From DTU032 sp964346175 (lineage in GTDB: Bacteria > Bacillota > Clostridia > Saccharofermentanales > DTU023), in NCBI GenBank assembly GCA_964346175.1, contig CAYFTG010000009.1, positions 1 through 51,252 on the forward strand: a stretch of 51,252 nt of DNA, written 5' to 3'. This document shows positions 32,442 through 41,179 of the stretch, in pieces (position 1 is the first letter of the stretch; each line of letters begins with the position of its first letter). The position numbers and the translations under genes are program-made. Under the pieces are notes generated by a model. The model searched no databases. It was given only the letters and a program-made list of their open reading frames with translations, and was not told the DNA's origin.

Positions 32442-32735
32442 ATGTTTATTCTCGTCATGCGCTTTGTCATCAGATTAAGCTGGTCACACTCTCTTAAGGA
32501 CAAGCGCAAGGTAAAGCGCTCGCTCGTGGATTCAATGCGCAAGCGCTACAATGTATCTGTAAAAGAAGTTGAAGCTCAGGACGCACAGCAGACTCTTGTT
32601 ATAGGTCTAAGCTATACCGCCCTGAGCCAAAGCGAGGCAGAACAGATGTCCGAGACTTTCACCGACTATATCTACGAAAACTCAGAGGGCGAAGTCAGCC
32701 TCGTCGAACAGGAAGTGTTTACTTTCTATAGTTAG
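32442..32735 (+). CDS. DUF503 (YlxP-like) protein
   Basis: This 97-residue protein has the typical DUF503 pattern, with RLSWSHSLKDKRKVKRSLVD near the N-terminus. Homologues (YlxP) often lie next to infB/rbfA, but here it follows an oxidoreductase by 3 bp. The function is unknown. Its 3' end overlaps the end of the convergent ABC transporter gene by 17 bp. Confidence 0.88.
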   Translation: MFILVMRFVIRLSWSHSLKDKRKVKRSLVDSMRKRYNVSVKEVEAQDAQQTLVIGLSYTALSQSEAEQMSETFTDYIYENSEGEVSLVEQEVFTFYS

Positions 32736-34542
32736 CAGCCTGAGTCTCGAACAAGGTCCGATACAAATTATTCCCCTTCATCAAATTTTCATGACTGTCC
32801 ATTGCGGCGATGCGTCCGCCATCCAAGAGCAAAATCTTATCGCAGAAAACAGAAGAACTCATCCTATGCGAAATAAAGATGGCTGTTCGCCCTCGCACCA
32901 AATCGTTGAAATGCTCGTACACCTCGCTTTCAGCCAGAGGATCAAGGGCAGCTGTCGGTTCATCTAAAATGACCAAATCCCCCTCTTTTCGGACGGCGCG
33001 GGCAATAGCGATCTTCTGCTTCTGACCTCCCGACATATCCGTAGCTTCATCAAAGAGCGACTTATCCAGATAAGTGTTCAGCTCCTTAGGTAAGGAGCTG
33101 ACATCTCCTCCTATACTGACTTCATCCAGGATCTCCCAGACCTCCTCTTCTGTGCTCTCACCCAATGGATCGATATTGTCTCTGATCGTAAAGGGAAAGA
33201 CCATGAAGTCTTGGAAAACGCAGGATATCTGTTCCAGATAAGAATCGTAATCATAATCACGGATGTCGCTACCGTTCCAGAGAATGCGTCCGCTATCAGG
33301 TTCGAATAAACGACAGATTAATTTCACGATGGTACTCTTGCCTGCGTTATTCAAACCTACGATGCTAATTTTTTCGCCTTTTTTAATTTCAAAAGAGATA
33401 TCGTCCAGTATGACACGATCGCTGTTTGGATAAGAAAAGACTAGGTTTTCAAAAGCGATCGACTCCAATTCTCCGGCCTCTAAATCGCCGCTGCTGACTC
33501 CTCTCTCCGGCATGAGCATGAAGGTCGCAAACGGCACCAAATGACTGACGTTTTGAACCATCATCATGATTGCAGATACCGCATTTTCCAAGGAAGAGAC
33601 AAAATTCTCCGCCGCCCCTATGATGACAGTAAAGTGACCGATGCTGATCTGAGGGCCTAAGCTGTCCGTGAAAACTCTGCCCGCAGAATAAGCGAAAGTG
33701 GCAAAACGGCTGAGAGCAGTGGTCACAGCCTGACCGCTTTCAGCATTGGCTTGACTAGAATAAATCTGATGCAGCCAATCGCCGATCTCCTCTGTGTAAG
33801 TGTTGACCTTATTCATCAACAAAGAGCTCATATCGTAGATGCGAAATTCCTTTTGAAAATCCGGCTGCGTCATTGCTCCTGAGTAATAAGCGTAGCGTCG
33901 GTTGACCGGAATGATCTCCTGCTGCACGCGCTGCATTACTTTCAGGAAATTCCCCATCAAAAACAGACCGATGGCGGCCAAGACAAAGAGGGCCAAAGTC
34001 AGCAATCCGCTGAAGCTTATTAGGATGCTGATTACCCCCGCCAGAGTAATGACCGAGCTTAGAAACACTATGGTTTTTTGGAATAGTTGCAGGAGTGAAC
34101 CGTAGCTAGTTAGAGGAAAAAGAGCCCTTTCTTTCAGATCGAGTATTTCGGTATCTTCCAGCTTGGCATAATCCATACGCATGACTTTGGCTGCGAAGTA
34201 AATCGGCACCCTTTGTTGGAGCAGGCTCTGATGAATTTCGTCTTTTCGTTGGAGCCAGGCTGACAGTTGCCGCAAAATATACTTGGCAGCTACTAGCAGC
34301 AGTATGACCTGCAGAAACCTCTGCCACTGCCATGCAGCTGTAATGCCGTCAATAATTATCCGCGGGATAAAGATAATCAATATGTTGTTAGCCGCCTGAA
34401 CCAGAGCGGAGGCTATCATGATCAGGAAATAGCGTGCATCTAAGTCATAGACCAGCTTCAAAAGAACCGCCACCGTCTTGGACCAAGAGACATGCTTCTC
34501 CTCCGGATTATCTTTTAATTTATTCTTTTTCATTTTAGCCAT
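32719..34542 (-). CDS. ABC transporter ATP-binding/permease protein (second half-transporter)
   Basis: This 607-residue half-transporter starts at ATG 34542 (AGGAGG upstream), inside the last codons of its partner gene. An N-terminal membrane domain (about 40-330) is followed by an ATPase domain with Walker A GLNNAGKST, signature MSGGQKQKIAIARA and Walker B LVILDEPTAALD. The composition suggests one half of a heterodimeric exporter. It is last in the ArsR-ABC-ABC unit, with an overlapping convergent DUF503 gene downstream and no visible terminator. Confidence 0.93.
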   Translation of the reverse strand: MAKMKKNKLKDNPEEKHVSWSKTVAVLLKLVYDLDARYFLIMIASALVQAANNILIIFIPRIIIDGITAAWQWQRFLQVILLLVAAKYILRQLSAWLQRKDEIHQSLLQQRVPIYFAAKVMRMDYAKLEDTEILDLKERALFPLTSYGSLLQLFQKTIVFLSSVITLAGVISILISFSGLLTLALFVLAAIGLFLMGNFLKVMQRVQQEIIPVNRRYAYYSGAMTQPDFQKEFRIYDMSSLLMNKVNTYTEEIGDWLHQIYSSQANAESGQAVTTALSRFATFAYSAGRVFTDSLGPQISIGHFTVIIGAAENFVSSLENAVSAIMMMVQNVSHLVPFATFMLMPERGVSSGDLEAGELESIAFENLVFSYPNSDRVILDDISFEIKKGEKISIVGLNNAGKSTIVKLICRLFEPDSGRILWNGSDIRDYDYDSYLEQISCVFQDFMVFPFTIRDNIDPLGESTEEEVWEILDEVSIGGDVSSLPKELNTYLDKSLFDEATDMSGGQKQKIAIARAVRKEGDLVILDEPTAALDPLAESEVYEHFNDLVRGRTAIFISHRMSSSVFCDKILLLDGGRIAAMDSHENLMKGNNLYRTLFETQAANYRK

Positions 34543-36433
34543 TGGTCGCCTCCTGCTGCTCTTCATCTCTTTTTTCCTGATAATATTTTCCCTGCGTTGT
34601 GAACATGTGTTGATAGAGACCACCGTTTTGCATTAATTCGTCATGCGTTCCTTGCTCTGCGATTTTTCCGCTATCTAAGAGCAAAATGCGATCGCAAAAC
34701 AACGTCGATGCTAGTCGATGTGATATGAAAAGCGCAGTGCGACCTGAGAGAAGCGCATCAAACTCCTCATAGATCTTTGCCTCCGCCAGCGCATCAAGAG
34801 CTGCCGTCGGCTCGTCCATCACCATGCAACGCGTCCCTTGACGATAAAGGGCACGAGCTATGGAAAGTTTCTGGTTTTCGCCACCTGATAAAATAGTACC
34901 TCTGTCATCAACTACTTTGAGCAGAGGCTGATCGATGCCTAACTCAAATGAATTTATCTTTTCCCATAAGCCGGCTGTCTGCAGAGATTTCACGACTCTC
35001 TCGCGATCGATATTCTGATCCGTCCCCGCTACGTTTTCCGCCACGGTAAGAGCTAGAGGAGCGCATTCTTGGAAGATGACACCGAAGATTGAAAACAACT
35101 TCTCAGACTCAATCTGCGAACTGTCTACTCCGTCAATCAGGATTCTACCTTCGGTGGGCAGGTATAAACCGCTCAAGAGCTTCACCAAAGTTGTTTTACC
35201 TGCTCCATTAACACCAACCAAGGCAAGACGCTCCCCCGGCTTGATCTCCAGATTCAGATTGTCCAGAACCAGCTTGTCACTGGCAGGATAGGAGAAGGAT
35301 ACATTCTCAAACTGCACATGGACGGGACCGCTGCCGACAAGCTCTGCTGAACCTCCGGACGATTGCAAGTCCGCCTCCATGAAATCAATCGTATCATCCA
35401 CATACATAGATTCTTCTTTGACAAAGGCCATGCTCTCTGCCAGCTTTTGCATCAAAGCACTGAAAACTGTAACTGCCGACAAGAGCATGACTAATGTCGC
35501 TAAGGTAATCCCGCCTTGTAGAAAAGAATTAATCAAAATCAGCAGGCTCACCAGGTCAATTAACACTAATGCCAGACTTTCAATGAAAGAAAGCTGAAGC
35601 GAGCGCAAAGTAAACAACTTCAGAAGTTTTTCATAAGTCCTGACCAGTGGCCGCAGAAGTTCCATAAATTTTCCCGAAAACTTGAACAGCCGCAAATCTT
35701 TCCCATAACGGAAATCGGATGCAGCTTCGGTAATTTTTCCTGTGCGTCGTCTAACTCGTGTTAATTCTTCACGCCGCGAATGCTTAAAGCCCGTCACATG
35801 TCTCTGAATCAGGTAGGAGACTACGAGGAAGATGAGCGCGACAATTACGATAAGAGGGCTTTGGGTCGCCAGCAAAATTCCTAAGAGCATACAGGATACA
35901 ATGGTACCGCCCATTTCAAAGATGCGGTGCCAAATTCCTTCAATGCCCTGAACATTATTGGATACAGAACGATCCCAATTGCCGAAATCGTCCAAGAACT
36001 CGACATTCTCATAGAGGCCGTAATCCATTGTCATGTATTGATTTAGCGCTTGGTTCAGCCATCGCATCCGCAGTCGCATAAAAAAGGTATAATTGCGATT
36101 CTTGACTTGCGTAGCGACAGTGGAAAATACAAAGAATAAGAGTGCGTAAATTCCTGTAGCAAGCAATATCTGCTGTAGATTTGCACCCGGACTCTGGATA
36201 ATTTCTACTAAAAGATAAAAGATTAAGACCGAGAACAGAGGAAGAATCCCATCAGCCAGCGCATAAGCGATTGAGGCTAGACAAATTTTCGGATTGGACA
36301 ATACCGGTTTATACATATATTTCAGTATGTCCCACAGTTTAAAGTCGCGAGAATGCAGGTATTTCTTCCTGAACTCGGCGTCAGCCAAGTCAAGTGCTAG
36401 ATTTTTTCGTTTTTGCGGAGTGGTATTATTCAT
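34535..36433 (-). CDS. ABC transporter ATP-binding/permease protein (first half-transporter)
   Basis: This 632-residue half-transporter starts at ATG 36433 behind AAAGGGGAG, overlapping the ArsR-type gene by 8 bp. Membrane helices lie at about 45-320. The ATPase has Walker A GVNGAGKTT, signature LSGGENQKLSIARA and Walker B CMVMDEPTAALD. Both catalytic glutamates are intact in this and the partner protein, so neither site looks degenerate. The substrate is unknown; drug, peptide or bacteriocin export are all possible, with control by the ArsR-type regulator. Confidence 0.93.
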   Translation of the reverse strand: MNNTTPQKRKNLALDLADAEFRKKYLHSRDFKLWDILKYMYKPVLSNPKICLASIAYALADGILPLFSVLIFYLLVEIIQSPGANLQQILLATGIYALLFFVFSTVATQVKNRNYTFFMRLRMRWLNQALNQYMTMDYGLYENVEFLDDFGNWDRSVSNNVQGIEGIWHRIFEMGGTIVSCMLLGILLATQSPLIVIVALIFLVVSYLIQRHVTGFKHSRREELTRVRRRTGKITEAASDFRYGKDLRLFKFSGKFMELLRPLVRTYEKLLKLFTLRSLQLSFIESLALVLIDLVSLLILINSFLQGGITLATLVMLLSAVTVFSALMQKLAESMAFVKEESMYVDDTIDFMEADLQSSGGSAELVGSGPVHVQFENVSFSYPASDKLVLDNLNLEIKPGERLALVGVNGAGKTTLVKLLSGLYLPTEGRILIDGVDSSQIESEKLFSIFGVIFQECAPLALTVAENVAGTDQNIDRERVVKSLQTAGLWEKINSFELGIDQPLLKVVDDRGTILSGGENQKLSIARALYRQGTRCMVMDEPTAALDALAEAKIYEEFDALLSGRTALFISHRLASTLFCDRILLLDSGKIAEQGTHDELMQNGGLYQHMFTTQGKYYQEKRDEEQQEATNG

Positions 36434-37616
36434 GTTCTCCCCTTTCAACGGCTTCGGCAAAACTCGTAAGCGAGTGTGCCAAGCGTTTAATCTCAGAGGT
36501 TTGGAGACGATAGAAGATCTTCCGACCTTCTGTTCTAATATTGATCAGTAATGCGTTAATCAGAATTTGCATATGATGTGAGAGAGTCGCTGCCGTGATG
36601 CCCAGTTTGTCTGCGATTTCTTGCGCATAATGCGGACGTTCAGCTAGAATTTGAATCACCTGATAGCGGGTGTTGTCTGCCAAGGCACTGAGCTGTTTCT
36701 GATCCAGCAACTGCCGCTGATCACTCTTACTGCTGACTTCCAGCATTTCTTCAAAAAGCAAACCGAGACCAAAGACCAGCTCTTGCTTAAAATTTTGGGA
36801 ATAACGAAGCCAGAGACCGTTGTATCTAACGATTGATACGTACAAGTGAATATCTTCTTCACAGCGGAAACTGATCTGCTCGAAGTCGAAACGCTTCAGC
36901 CACTGTTCATTCAAGTGTCTAAGGCCCGAGTCTGAATTTAATTCCTTTATTTTTTCTTCAAAGAGAGGACGAATCATCTCGAAAGACTGCTTGCAGAGCT
37001 TTTCCACCTCAAGCAGAGAGGAGATAATTTTTTCGTAATAGTCAGAGATATTAATGAAAAAATTCAGCACATAGATCTTCTGACTATCTGTGAAATCTAA
37101 CTTCTGCACTTGTTCAATCAGCAACTCAAAGTCCAAGTCACTAGTCTGGTAATCACCGAAGATCTCAGCTAATTCCTCCGGACTTGCTGCAAGAATGTCC
37201 AAATCATCTTGAATTAAATCAATAAGCGCAAATTTGGCAGCAATGGTGAATTCTTCTAAATCAAGATCAGCCAAAGCAATGCCGGAAGGAATATTTAAAA
37301 ACAAGGATTCTGCAAAACTGTCATAGTTTTCGTTTTCAGTGTTCAGCGTGAAAAGCGGCAGCAGGTCTTCTTTCCCTCGCCACAGTTGCGGCATGGCTTT
37401 TCGAATCGAGCTCAGATAGTCCAAAAGTTCGCTATAGCGCTCATCTACGACGCTTGTGTCTTCACCGTAGCGTTCTTCTTTCTGTAAGCTCGCTTGGTCA
37501 AAGAATTCTTTTCCCTCGGAAAGAGCTGCAAAATACTCACTAGTGAAATTTACAGCCTCTTGGGCGAAGTTCGGTTCTCTTTCTACTACTATACGATCAA
37601 TAATTTTTCTATCCAT
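36426..37616 (-). CDS. ArsR-type winged-helix regulator with a long N-terminal domain
   Basis: This 396-residue protein is much larger than normal ArsR proteins of about 100 residues. The helix-turn-helix is C-terminal (about 310-380), with HYAQEIADKLGITAATLSHHMQILINA and the wing RTEGRKIFYRL. The 300-residue N-terminal part is acidic, helical and unrecognised, and probably senses a ligand; no metal-binding ELCVCDL motif is present. It overlaps the first ABC gene by 8 bp and has a strong promoter overlapped by TTAGAT-type repeats, so autoregulation and transporter control are likely. Confidence 0.88.
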   Translation of the reverse strand: MDRKIIDRIVVEREPNFAQEAVNFTSEYFAALSEGKEFFDQASLQKEERYGEDTSVVDERYSELLDYLSSIRKAMPQLWRGKEDLLPLFTLNTENENYDSFAESLFLNIPSGIALADLDLEEFTIAAKFALIDLIQDDLDILAASPEELAEIFGDYQTSDLDFELLIEQVQKLDFTDSQKIYVLNFFINISDYYEKIISSLLEVEKLCKQSFEMIRPLFEEKIKELNSDSGLRHLNEQWLKRFDFEQISFRCEEDIHLYVSIVRYNGLWLRYSQNFKQELVFGLGLLFEEMLEVSSKSDQRQLLDQKQLSALADNTRYQVIQILAERPHYAQEIADKLGITAATLSHHMQILINALLINIRTEGRKIFYRLQTSEIKRLAHSLTSFAEAVERGEHE

Positions 37617-37660
37617 GCTTTATCCTCTCTCGCAACACGCAGCTAAGTGTTAAAACATAC

Positions 37661-37676
37661 TTAGACGTTCATCTAA
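37661..37676. promoter_or_regulatory. operator-like inverted repeat at the ArsR promoter
   Basis: TTAGACGTTCATCTAA is an imperfect palindrome of TTAGAtg type, typical of ArsR operators. It lies just downstream of the -10 box. Further copies of the half-site occur as ATCTAAG at 37694-37700 (inside the promoter spacer) and TTAGATAGAT at 37731-37740. Confidence 0.6.
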
Positions 37677-37681
37677 ATGTA

Positions 37682-37710
37682 ATTAAAGCAGTTATCTAAG
37701 ATGATGTCAA
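37682..37710 (-). promoter_or_regulatory. strong promoter of the ArsR-ABC-ABC operon
   Basis: On the minus strand a perfect TTGACA (37710-37705), 17-bp spacer and TTTAAT (37687-37682). This is the best sigma-A type promoter in the window. Half-sites overlap the spacer, fitting repression. Confidence 0.8.
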
Positions 37711-37767
37711 GTTTTTTTCGTAATTAAAACTTAGATAGATATCGAAGTAATGACAAAAGCTAGAGAC

Positions 37768-37796
37768 TTGAACAGCTACGGGATATAAAATATTAT
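37768..37796 (+). promoter_or_regulatory. promoter of the DUF4364 gene
   Basis: TTGAAC (37768-37773), 17-bp spacer, TATTAT (37791-37796), 35 bp before the ATG. It is divergent from the ArsR promoter by about 60 bp, and the 37731-37740 half-site lies between them. Confidence 0.6.
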
Positions 37797-37830
37797 GTGA
37801 ACGAGATTGCTAAAGAAAGGATGGAAATAT

Positions 37831-38376
37831 ATGAACAGAGATATTAGCAGAGAAAAACTGGTTCTCTTATACATCCTGCAAGAAGCCCCGGGTTTACGGC
37901 GCAGTGATTTAATCGAAACGGCTCTTGGTACTTTAACTGCCGACTATTTCATGTTGGCAGAGGCGCTGAGCTGGCTTGAGTCCTCAGAACTGATTGTCTT
38001 AATGGATAGTGAAGTCTTGATCGACCTCGACGATGAGATGAGTGCCGCAGAATGCTACCTCACCTCCGAAGGGGAAAAGGTGGTAGCTGCCTTGAAGGAG
38101 CAATTACCGGAAAGCATTCGTACGTGGCTGGACGAACATCTCGACGAAACGAGTCTTGAACGGAGAAAGCGCAAGTCAATCGAAGCAAATTATCGACCTA
38201 CAGAAAAGAACACTTTTCTCTTACAAGTACAGCACCTGAGCGATCAAGGTGACTTTTTCAGCGTGGAACTTGAATTACCCACGGAAGAATTGGCACGCAA
38301 GGCGGCCTTTTCCTTCAAGCGTAATCCGGAAAAGTTCTACGCCACAATGCTCGAAACTTTAATCAAGAATGAATAA
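37831..38376 (+). CDS. DUF4364 family protein (winged-helix, regulator-like)
   Basis: This 181-residue protein starts at ATG 37831 behind AAAGGA. Its N-terminus MNRDISREKLVLLYILQEA and the pattern of a winged-helix followed by a small alpha/beta domain match DUF4364, common in Clostridia. No function is established; a transcription regulator is likely. It is divergent from the ArsR-type gene and ends inside a bidirectional terminator hairpin. Confidence 0.85.
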   Translation: MNRDISREKLVLLYILQEAPGLRRSDLIETALGTLTADYFMLAEALSWLESSELIVLMDSEVLIDLDDEMSAAECYLTSEGEKVVAALKEQLPESIRTWLDEHLDETSLERRKRKSIEANYRPTEKNTFLLQVQHLSDQGDFFSVELELPTEELARKAAFSFKRNPEKFYATMLETLIKNE

Positions 38377-38403
38377 ACCGCTGGCGCAAACAGCGGTTTA
38401 TTC
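38371..38403. terminator. bidirectional terminator between DUF4364 and the flavodiiron gene
   Basis: GAATAAACCGCT (38371-38382) and AGCGGTTTATTC (38392-38403) form a perfect 12-bp stem with a 9-nt loop. The stem includes the DUF4364 stop codon. The A/T-rich base gives U-rich ends in both directions. Confidence 0.75.
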
Positions 38404-38437
38404 ATAGTTATCAGATACTAGCTTGCGATCAGGTCCC

Positions 38438-39649
38438 TTAAAAGGTCTCGTCCTCGGGCAAGCTCATTAATTGTTCTTTTATCATCTGAGCATAATCATC
38501 CAAGAGCTGATACTCTTCCTCTTTTGGTAATCCTTTAATTAAAAGTGTATCCAGTTTTTCCGCCTTCAATTGTGGCAACAGTTCATAGAAGCGCTTTTCT
38601 ATTTGACTGCCCCAACCAAATGAACCAATCAGCCCAATGTAGCGCAAAGCCGGTTTAAAGGCATTTAACATCAAGGCCATGGCGCCTGCAGAAGGATGTG
38701 GCCCGACGAGTACAGTCGGCGCAGCCATGATCAAACAAGCAGCGTCTACGGTGTCCTCGACCACCTCGCCCATAGAAACCCTCAAGTCGCGATTGGGATC
38801 ATCCAGATGATGGATATTGACCTGTATACCTAAGTTCTCGAGTTTTTCCGCCAGATAAAACGCCATGATTTTCGAACTCTCATGCATCGAAACAACGGGC
38901 ATAACTACGCGACGCTCAACTTTGTCCGAAACATAAGCTTCGTAAAGAGATAGCACTTTGTCCGGTTCAAACCACATCGGTCCATGGGCAGGACAGATAA
39001 TGGCAGGATCGAGTTCTCGTGTCTTTGCCACGTGCCGCGCGACCTGTTTGCTGGTCGGCATCATGATCTCGGCATAATATGATCTCGTCGTCTGCAGTTG
39101 AATTTCTTCATCCGCTGCCTTGTGAGGTGGCGCCGCATAGTGACTGCCATAAAGATCTGAACTGAAAAGAATCCTCTCTTCTTCCAACCAATACATTGTA
39201 TTGTCCGGCCAATGTGCGAATGGAATCGGGATACAGGTCAGGCCTATGCCACCAAGGTCAAGCCTTTCACCGTCCTCAATTATCTGCACTTCAGTAGCAG
39301 GAATGTTGAGATGAATCTCTATAAATTCAGCCACTTTGGCAGATCCTAGCAGCTTGGCTTCCGGGAAGCGCTGCAAGAGGAGTTCTGTTGAGCCTGAATG
39401 GTCCTGTTCAGTATGCAGGCTAATGATGTAATCGATATGATTGATTCCGGCTTTCGCCAGATTAGTTAAAAGCTGATGAGTTGTATCGCTCTGGACAGGG
39501 TCGAGCAGAGCAATTTTCTCTGTGCCGCGCACAATAAAACTGTTGTAAGTTGTTCCATAGGGTGTGGGCATCAATTTATCAAAATATTGGAGATTAGGAT
39601 CTGACGCACCCAGCGACAGAACATGATCGCTGATTTTTTGGACGTTCAT
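38438..39649 (-). CDS. FprA family flavodiiron protein
   Basis: This enzyme reduces O2 to water (or NO to N2O) and protects anaerobes. The 403-residue protein has an N-terminal metallo-beta-lactamase-like diiron domain with HTEQDHSGS (His-x-Glu-x-Asp-His), then SSDLYGSH and CPAHGPMW. A C-terminal flavodoxin domain (about 255-400) contains VVSMHESSKIMAFYLAE. It lies 61 bp after a rubredoxin gene on the same strand, the usual electron donor. Confidence 0.94.
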   Translation of the reverse strand: MNVQKISDHVLSLGASDPNLQYFDKLMPTPYGTTYNSFIVRGTEKIALLDPVQSDTTHQLLTNLAKAGINHIDYIISLHTEQDHSGSTELLLQRFPEAKLLGSAKVAEFIEIHLNIPATEVQIIEDGERLDLGGIGLTCIPIPFAHWPDNTMYWLEEERILFSSDLYGSHYAAPPHKAADEEIQLQTTRSYYAEIMMPTSKQVARHVAKTRELDPAIICPAHGPMWFEPDKVLSLYEAYVSDKVERRVVMPVVSMHESSKIMAFYLAEKLENLGIQVNIHHLDDPNRDLRVSMGEVVEDTVDAACLIMAAPTVLVGPHPSAGAMALMLNAFKPALRYIGLIGSFGWGSQIEKRFYELLPQLKAEKLDTLLIKGLPKEEEYQLLDDYAQMIKEQLMSLPEDETF

Positions 39650-39668
39650 TTTTCAATCCTTTCGAGCA

Positions 39669-39695
39669 AGAAGGCCGATCTAATTTCGGCCTTCT
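39669..39695. promoter_or_regulatory. 10-bp hairpin between rubredoxin and flavodiiron genes
   Basis: AGAAGGCCGA (39669-39678) and TCGGCCTTCT (39686-39695) pair around a 7-nt loop. No T-run follows on the minus strand. It may reduce readthrough or stabilise the small rubredoxin mRNA. Confidence 0.6.
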
Positions 39696-39710
39696 GCGCT
39701 TTTCTTGTAA

Positions 39711-39872
39711 CTATTCTATGAGTGAGAAATCCTCTTTGGGTGCGCCACAGAGTGGGCAGAGCCAATCTTCAGGCAAATCGGCAAAAGATACGCCCGGTTC
39801 GATACCACCATCGGGATCACCTATCTCTGGATCATAAACATAGCCACAGATGTCACATACATACTTATTCAT
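39711..39872 (-). CDS. rubredoxin
   Basis: This 53-residue protein starts at ATG 39872, with AGGAGG seven bases upstream; an earlier overlapping ATG hits a stop after three codons. The two Fe-binding knuckles are MNKYVCDICGYVYDP (Cys6, Cys9) and WLCPLCGAPKEDF (Cys39, Cys42). It donates electrons to the flavodiiron protein encoded next. The length and motifs are standard for rubredoxin. Confidence 0.97.
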   Translation of the reverse strand: MNKYVCDICGYVYDPEIGDPDGGIEPGVSFADLPEDWLCPLCGAPKEDFSLIE

Positions 39873-39897
39873 TCATTTTCCTCCTGTTTTAACTATC

Positions 39898-39906
39898 TTT
39901 ATAGCA
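39898..39906 (-). promoter_or_regulatory. extended -10 of the rubredoxin-flavodiiron unit
   Basis: The minus strand reads TGCTATAAA, an extended -10, 26 bp before the rubredoxin ATG. Confidence 0.45.
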
Positions 39907-40022
39907 TAGTCTTTTGAGCATTATATACTATGTTCGAATTTATTTATGCCTATATGACAGCTGCTGATACATTTGCTACAGGCACTATTCATAAATTGCA
40001 ACGTCGCGGGGACAAGGTTCTC

Positions 40023-41114
40023 TCAGATAGCAAAGCCTTCACCTTCGTCTAGAAGAGCAGTTTCGCGGTATATATTGATTGCGCTGTCCAGTAACGGCAA
40101 GGCGAGAACAGCTCCGCAGCCTTCTGTGTGAGATATGTCCAGATCGAGGATACTGGTCAAACCCAGTGAGCGCAAAGCCAGTTCACAACCGGGTTCATTG
40201 GTCTTATGAGCTGCGAAGAGGTAATGGCTGATGTTCGGCTGTAGCTTATGCAAAACCACAGCAGCAACCTGGCTGATTAAGCCGTCGAGGATAACCGGCA
40301 CCTTATTTAGCGCCGCTGCAGCATAGAAACCTATAATGGCAGCGAGATCAAAACCGCCGAAGGTTTGCACCGCCTGCAAAGGATCGCTTGCAGCTATGTC
40401 ATGTTTTCTAACTGCGGCCGCAATAATTTCCTGCTTGCGCAAGAACATGTCATCCGAGAGGCCGGGCTCCCTGCCACAGATTGAAGCGGCATCAGTTTCT
40501 TCCAGCGCGGCCAAAACAGCGGTTGCACTGGCAGTATTCGCACTTCCCGCCTCACCTGCGATCAGAAGTTTGTAACCACTCTGAATAGCTCTTAGCGCCA
40601 ACTCATAGCCCAGCTGTATCGCTAGCATCATTTCAGTCTCACTCATGGTGTCAGTCTGCGCAAAATTCTCTGTTCCTTCCGGATTAATAACGATATGGAC
40701 AATACCGTCTTCGTCGCTAAGGTCCCGCACTCCTAAATTGACTGGAATAACGGTCGTCTCGTTTTGCTGACCTAGGATATTGATTGTAGCGGTATTAGCA
40801 GCAATATTGCGCAGAAGTGAAGCTACAAGACTTGGAGCGGGATTTATTCTGCTCTCTTCGATACCGTTATCAGCTCCAAAAACAAACACTGCACGCGGTT
40901 TAATTTCGGGATCAGAGCTTCCCGCTATTGCTGCCAACCTCTGATGCATAAGCTCCAGCTGACCGAAGGAAGCGATCGGCTTCTTGAGATTATTCCATCT
41001 TGCTCGTGCGCGCACGGCCTGCTCCTGATCCGGAAGCTGCAAATTTTGCAACAAGGCCAGAAACTGCTCCTTAGTCATTAGATTTTTATTAACGCTGGCG
41101 TCATTAGTAATCAT
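40023..41114 (-). CDS. cobT: nicotinate-nucleotide-dimethylbenzimidazole phosphoribosyltransferase-like protein (divergent CobT)
   Basis: CobT activates the lower-ligand base of cobamides. The 363-residue protein has the family landmarks FGADNGIEES, LLIAGEAGSANTASA (matching GEMGIGNTT), FGGFDLAAIIGF, AAHKTNEPG and SHTEGCGAVLALPLLDSA (region of the catalytic Glu). Several motifs are altered: KPIASFG for KPxGSLG, and ANTATINI for the usual GGAAINV. The gene stands alone, without other cobalamin genes. It could activate a non-DMB base or have another substrate. ATG 41114 has GAGGTAA upstream; Met13 is an alternative start. Confidence 0.82.
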   Translation of the reverse strand: MITNDASVNKNLMTKEQFLALLQNLQLPDQEQAVRARARWNNLKKPIASFGQLELMHQRLAAIAGSSDPEIKPRAVFVFGADNGIEESRINPAPSLVASLLRNIAANTATINILGQQNETTVIPVNLGVRDLSDEDGIVHIVINPEGTENFAQTDTMSETEMMLAIQLGYELALRAIQSGYKLLIAGEAGSANTASATAVLAALEETDAASICGREPGLSDDMFLRKQEIIAAAVRKHDIAASDPLQAVQTFGGFDLAAIIGFYAAAALNKVPVILDGLISQVAAVVLHKLQPNISHYLFAAHKTNEPGCELALRSLGLTSILDLDISHTEGCGAVLALPLLDSAINIYRETALLDEGEGFAI

Positions 41115-41179
41115 TATTTACCTCAATCAATCTTTTGCGCCTCCCTTTTAGGTAGCGACGAGAGCTCATGTGCTTATGA

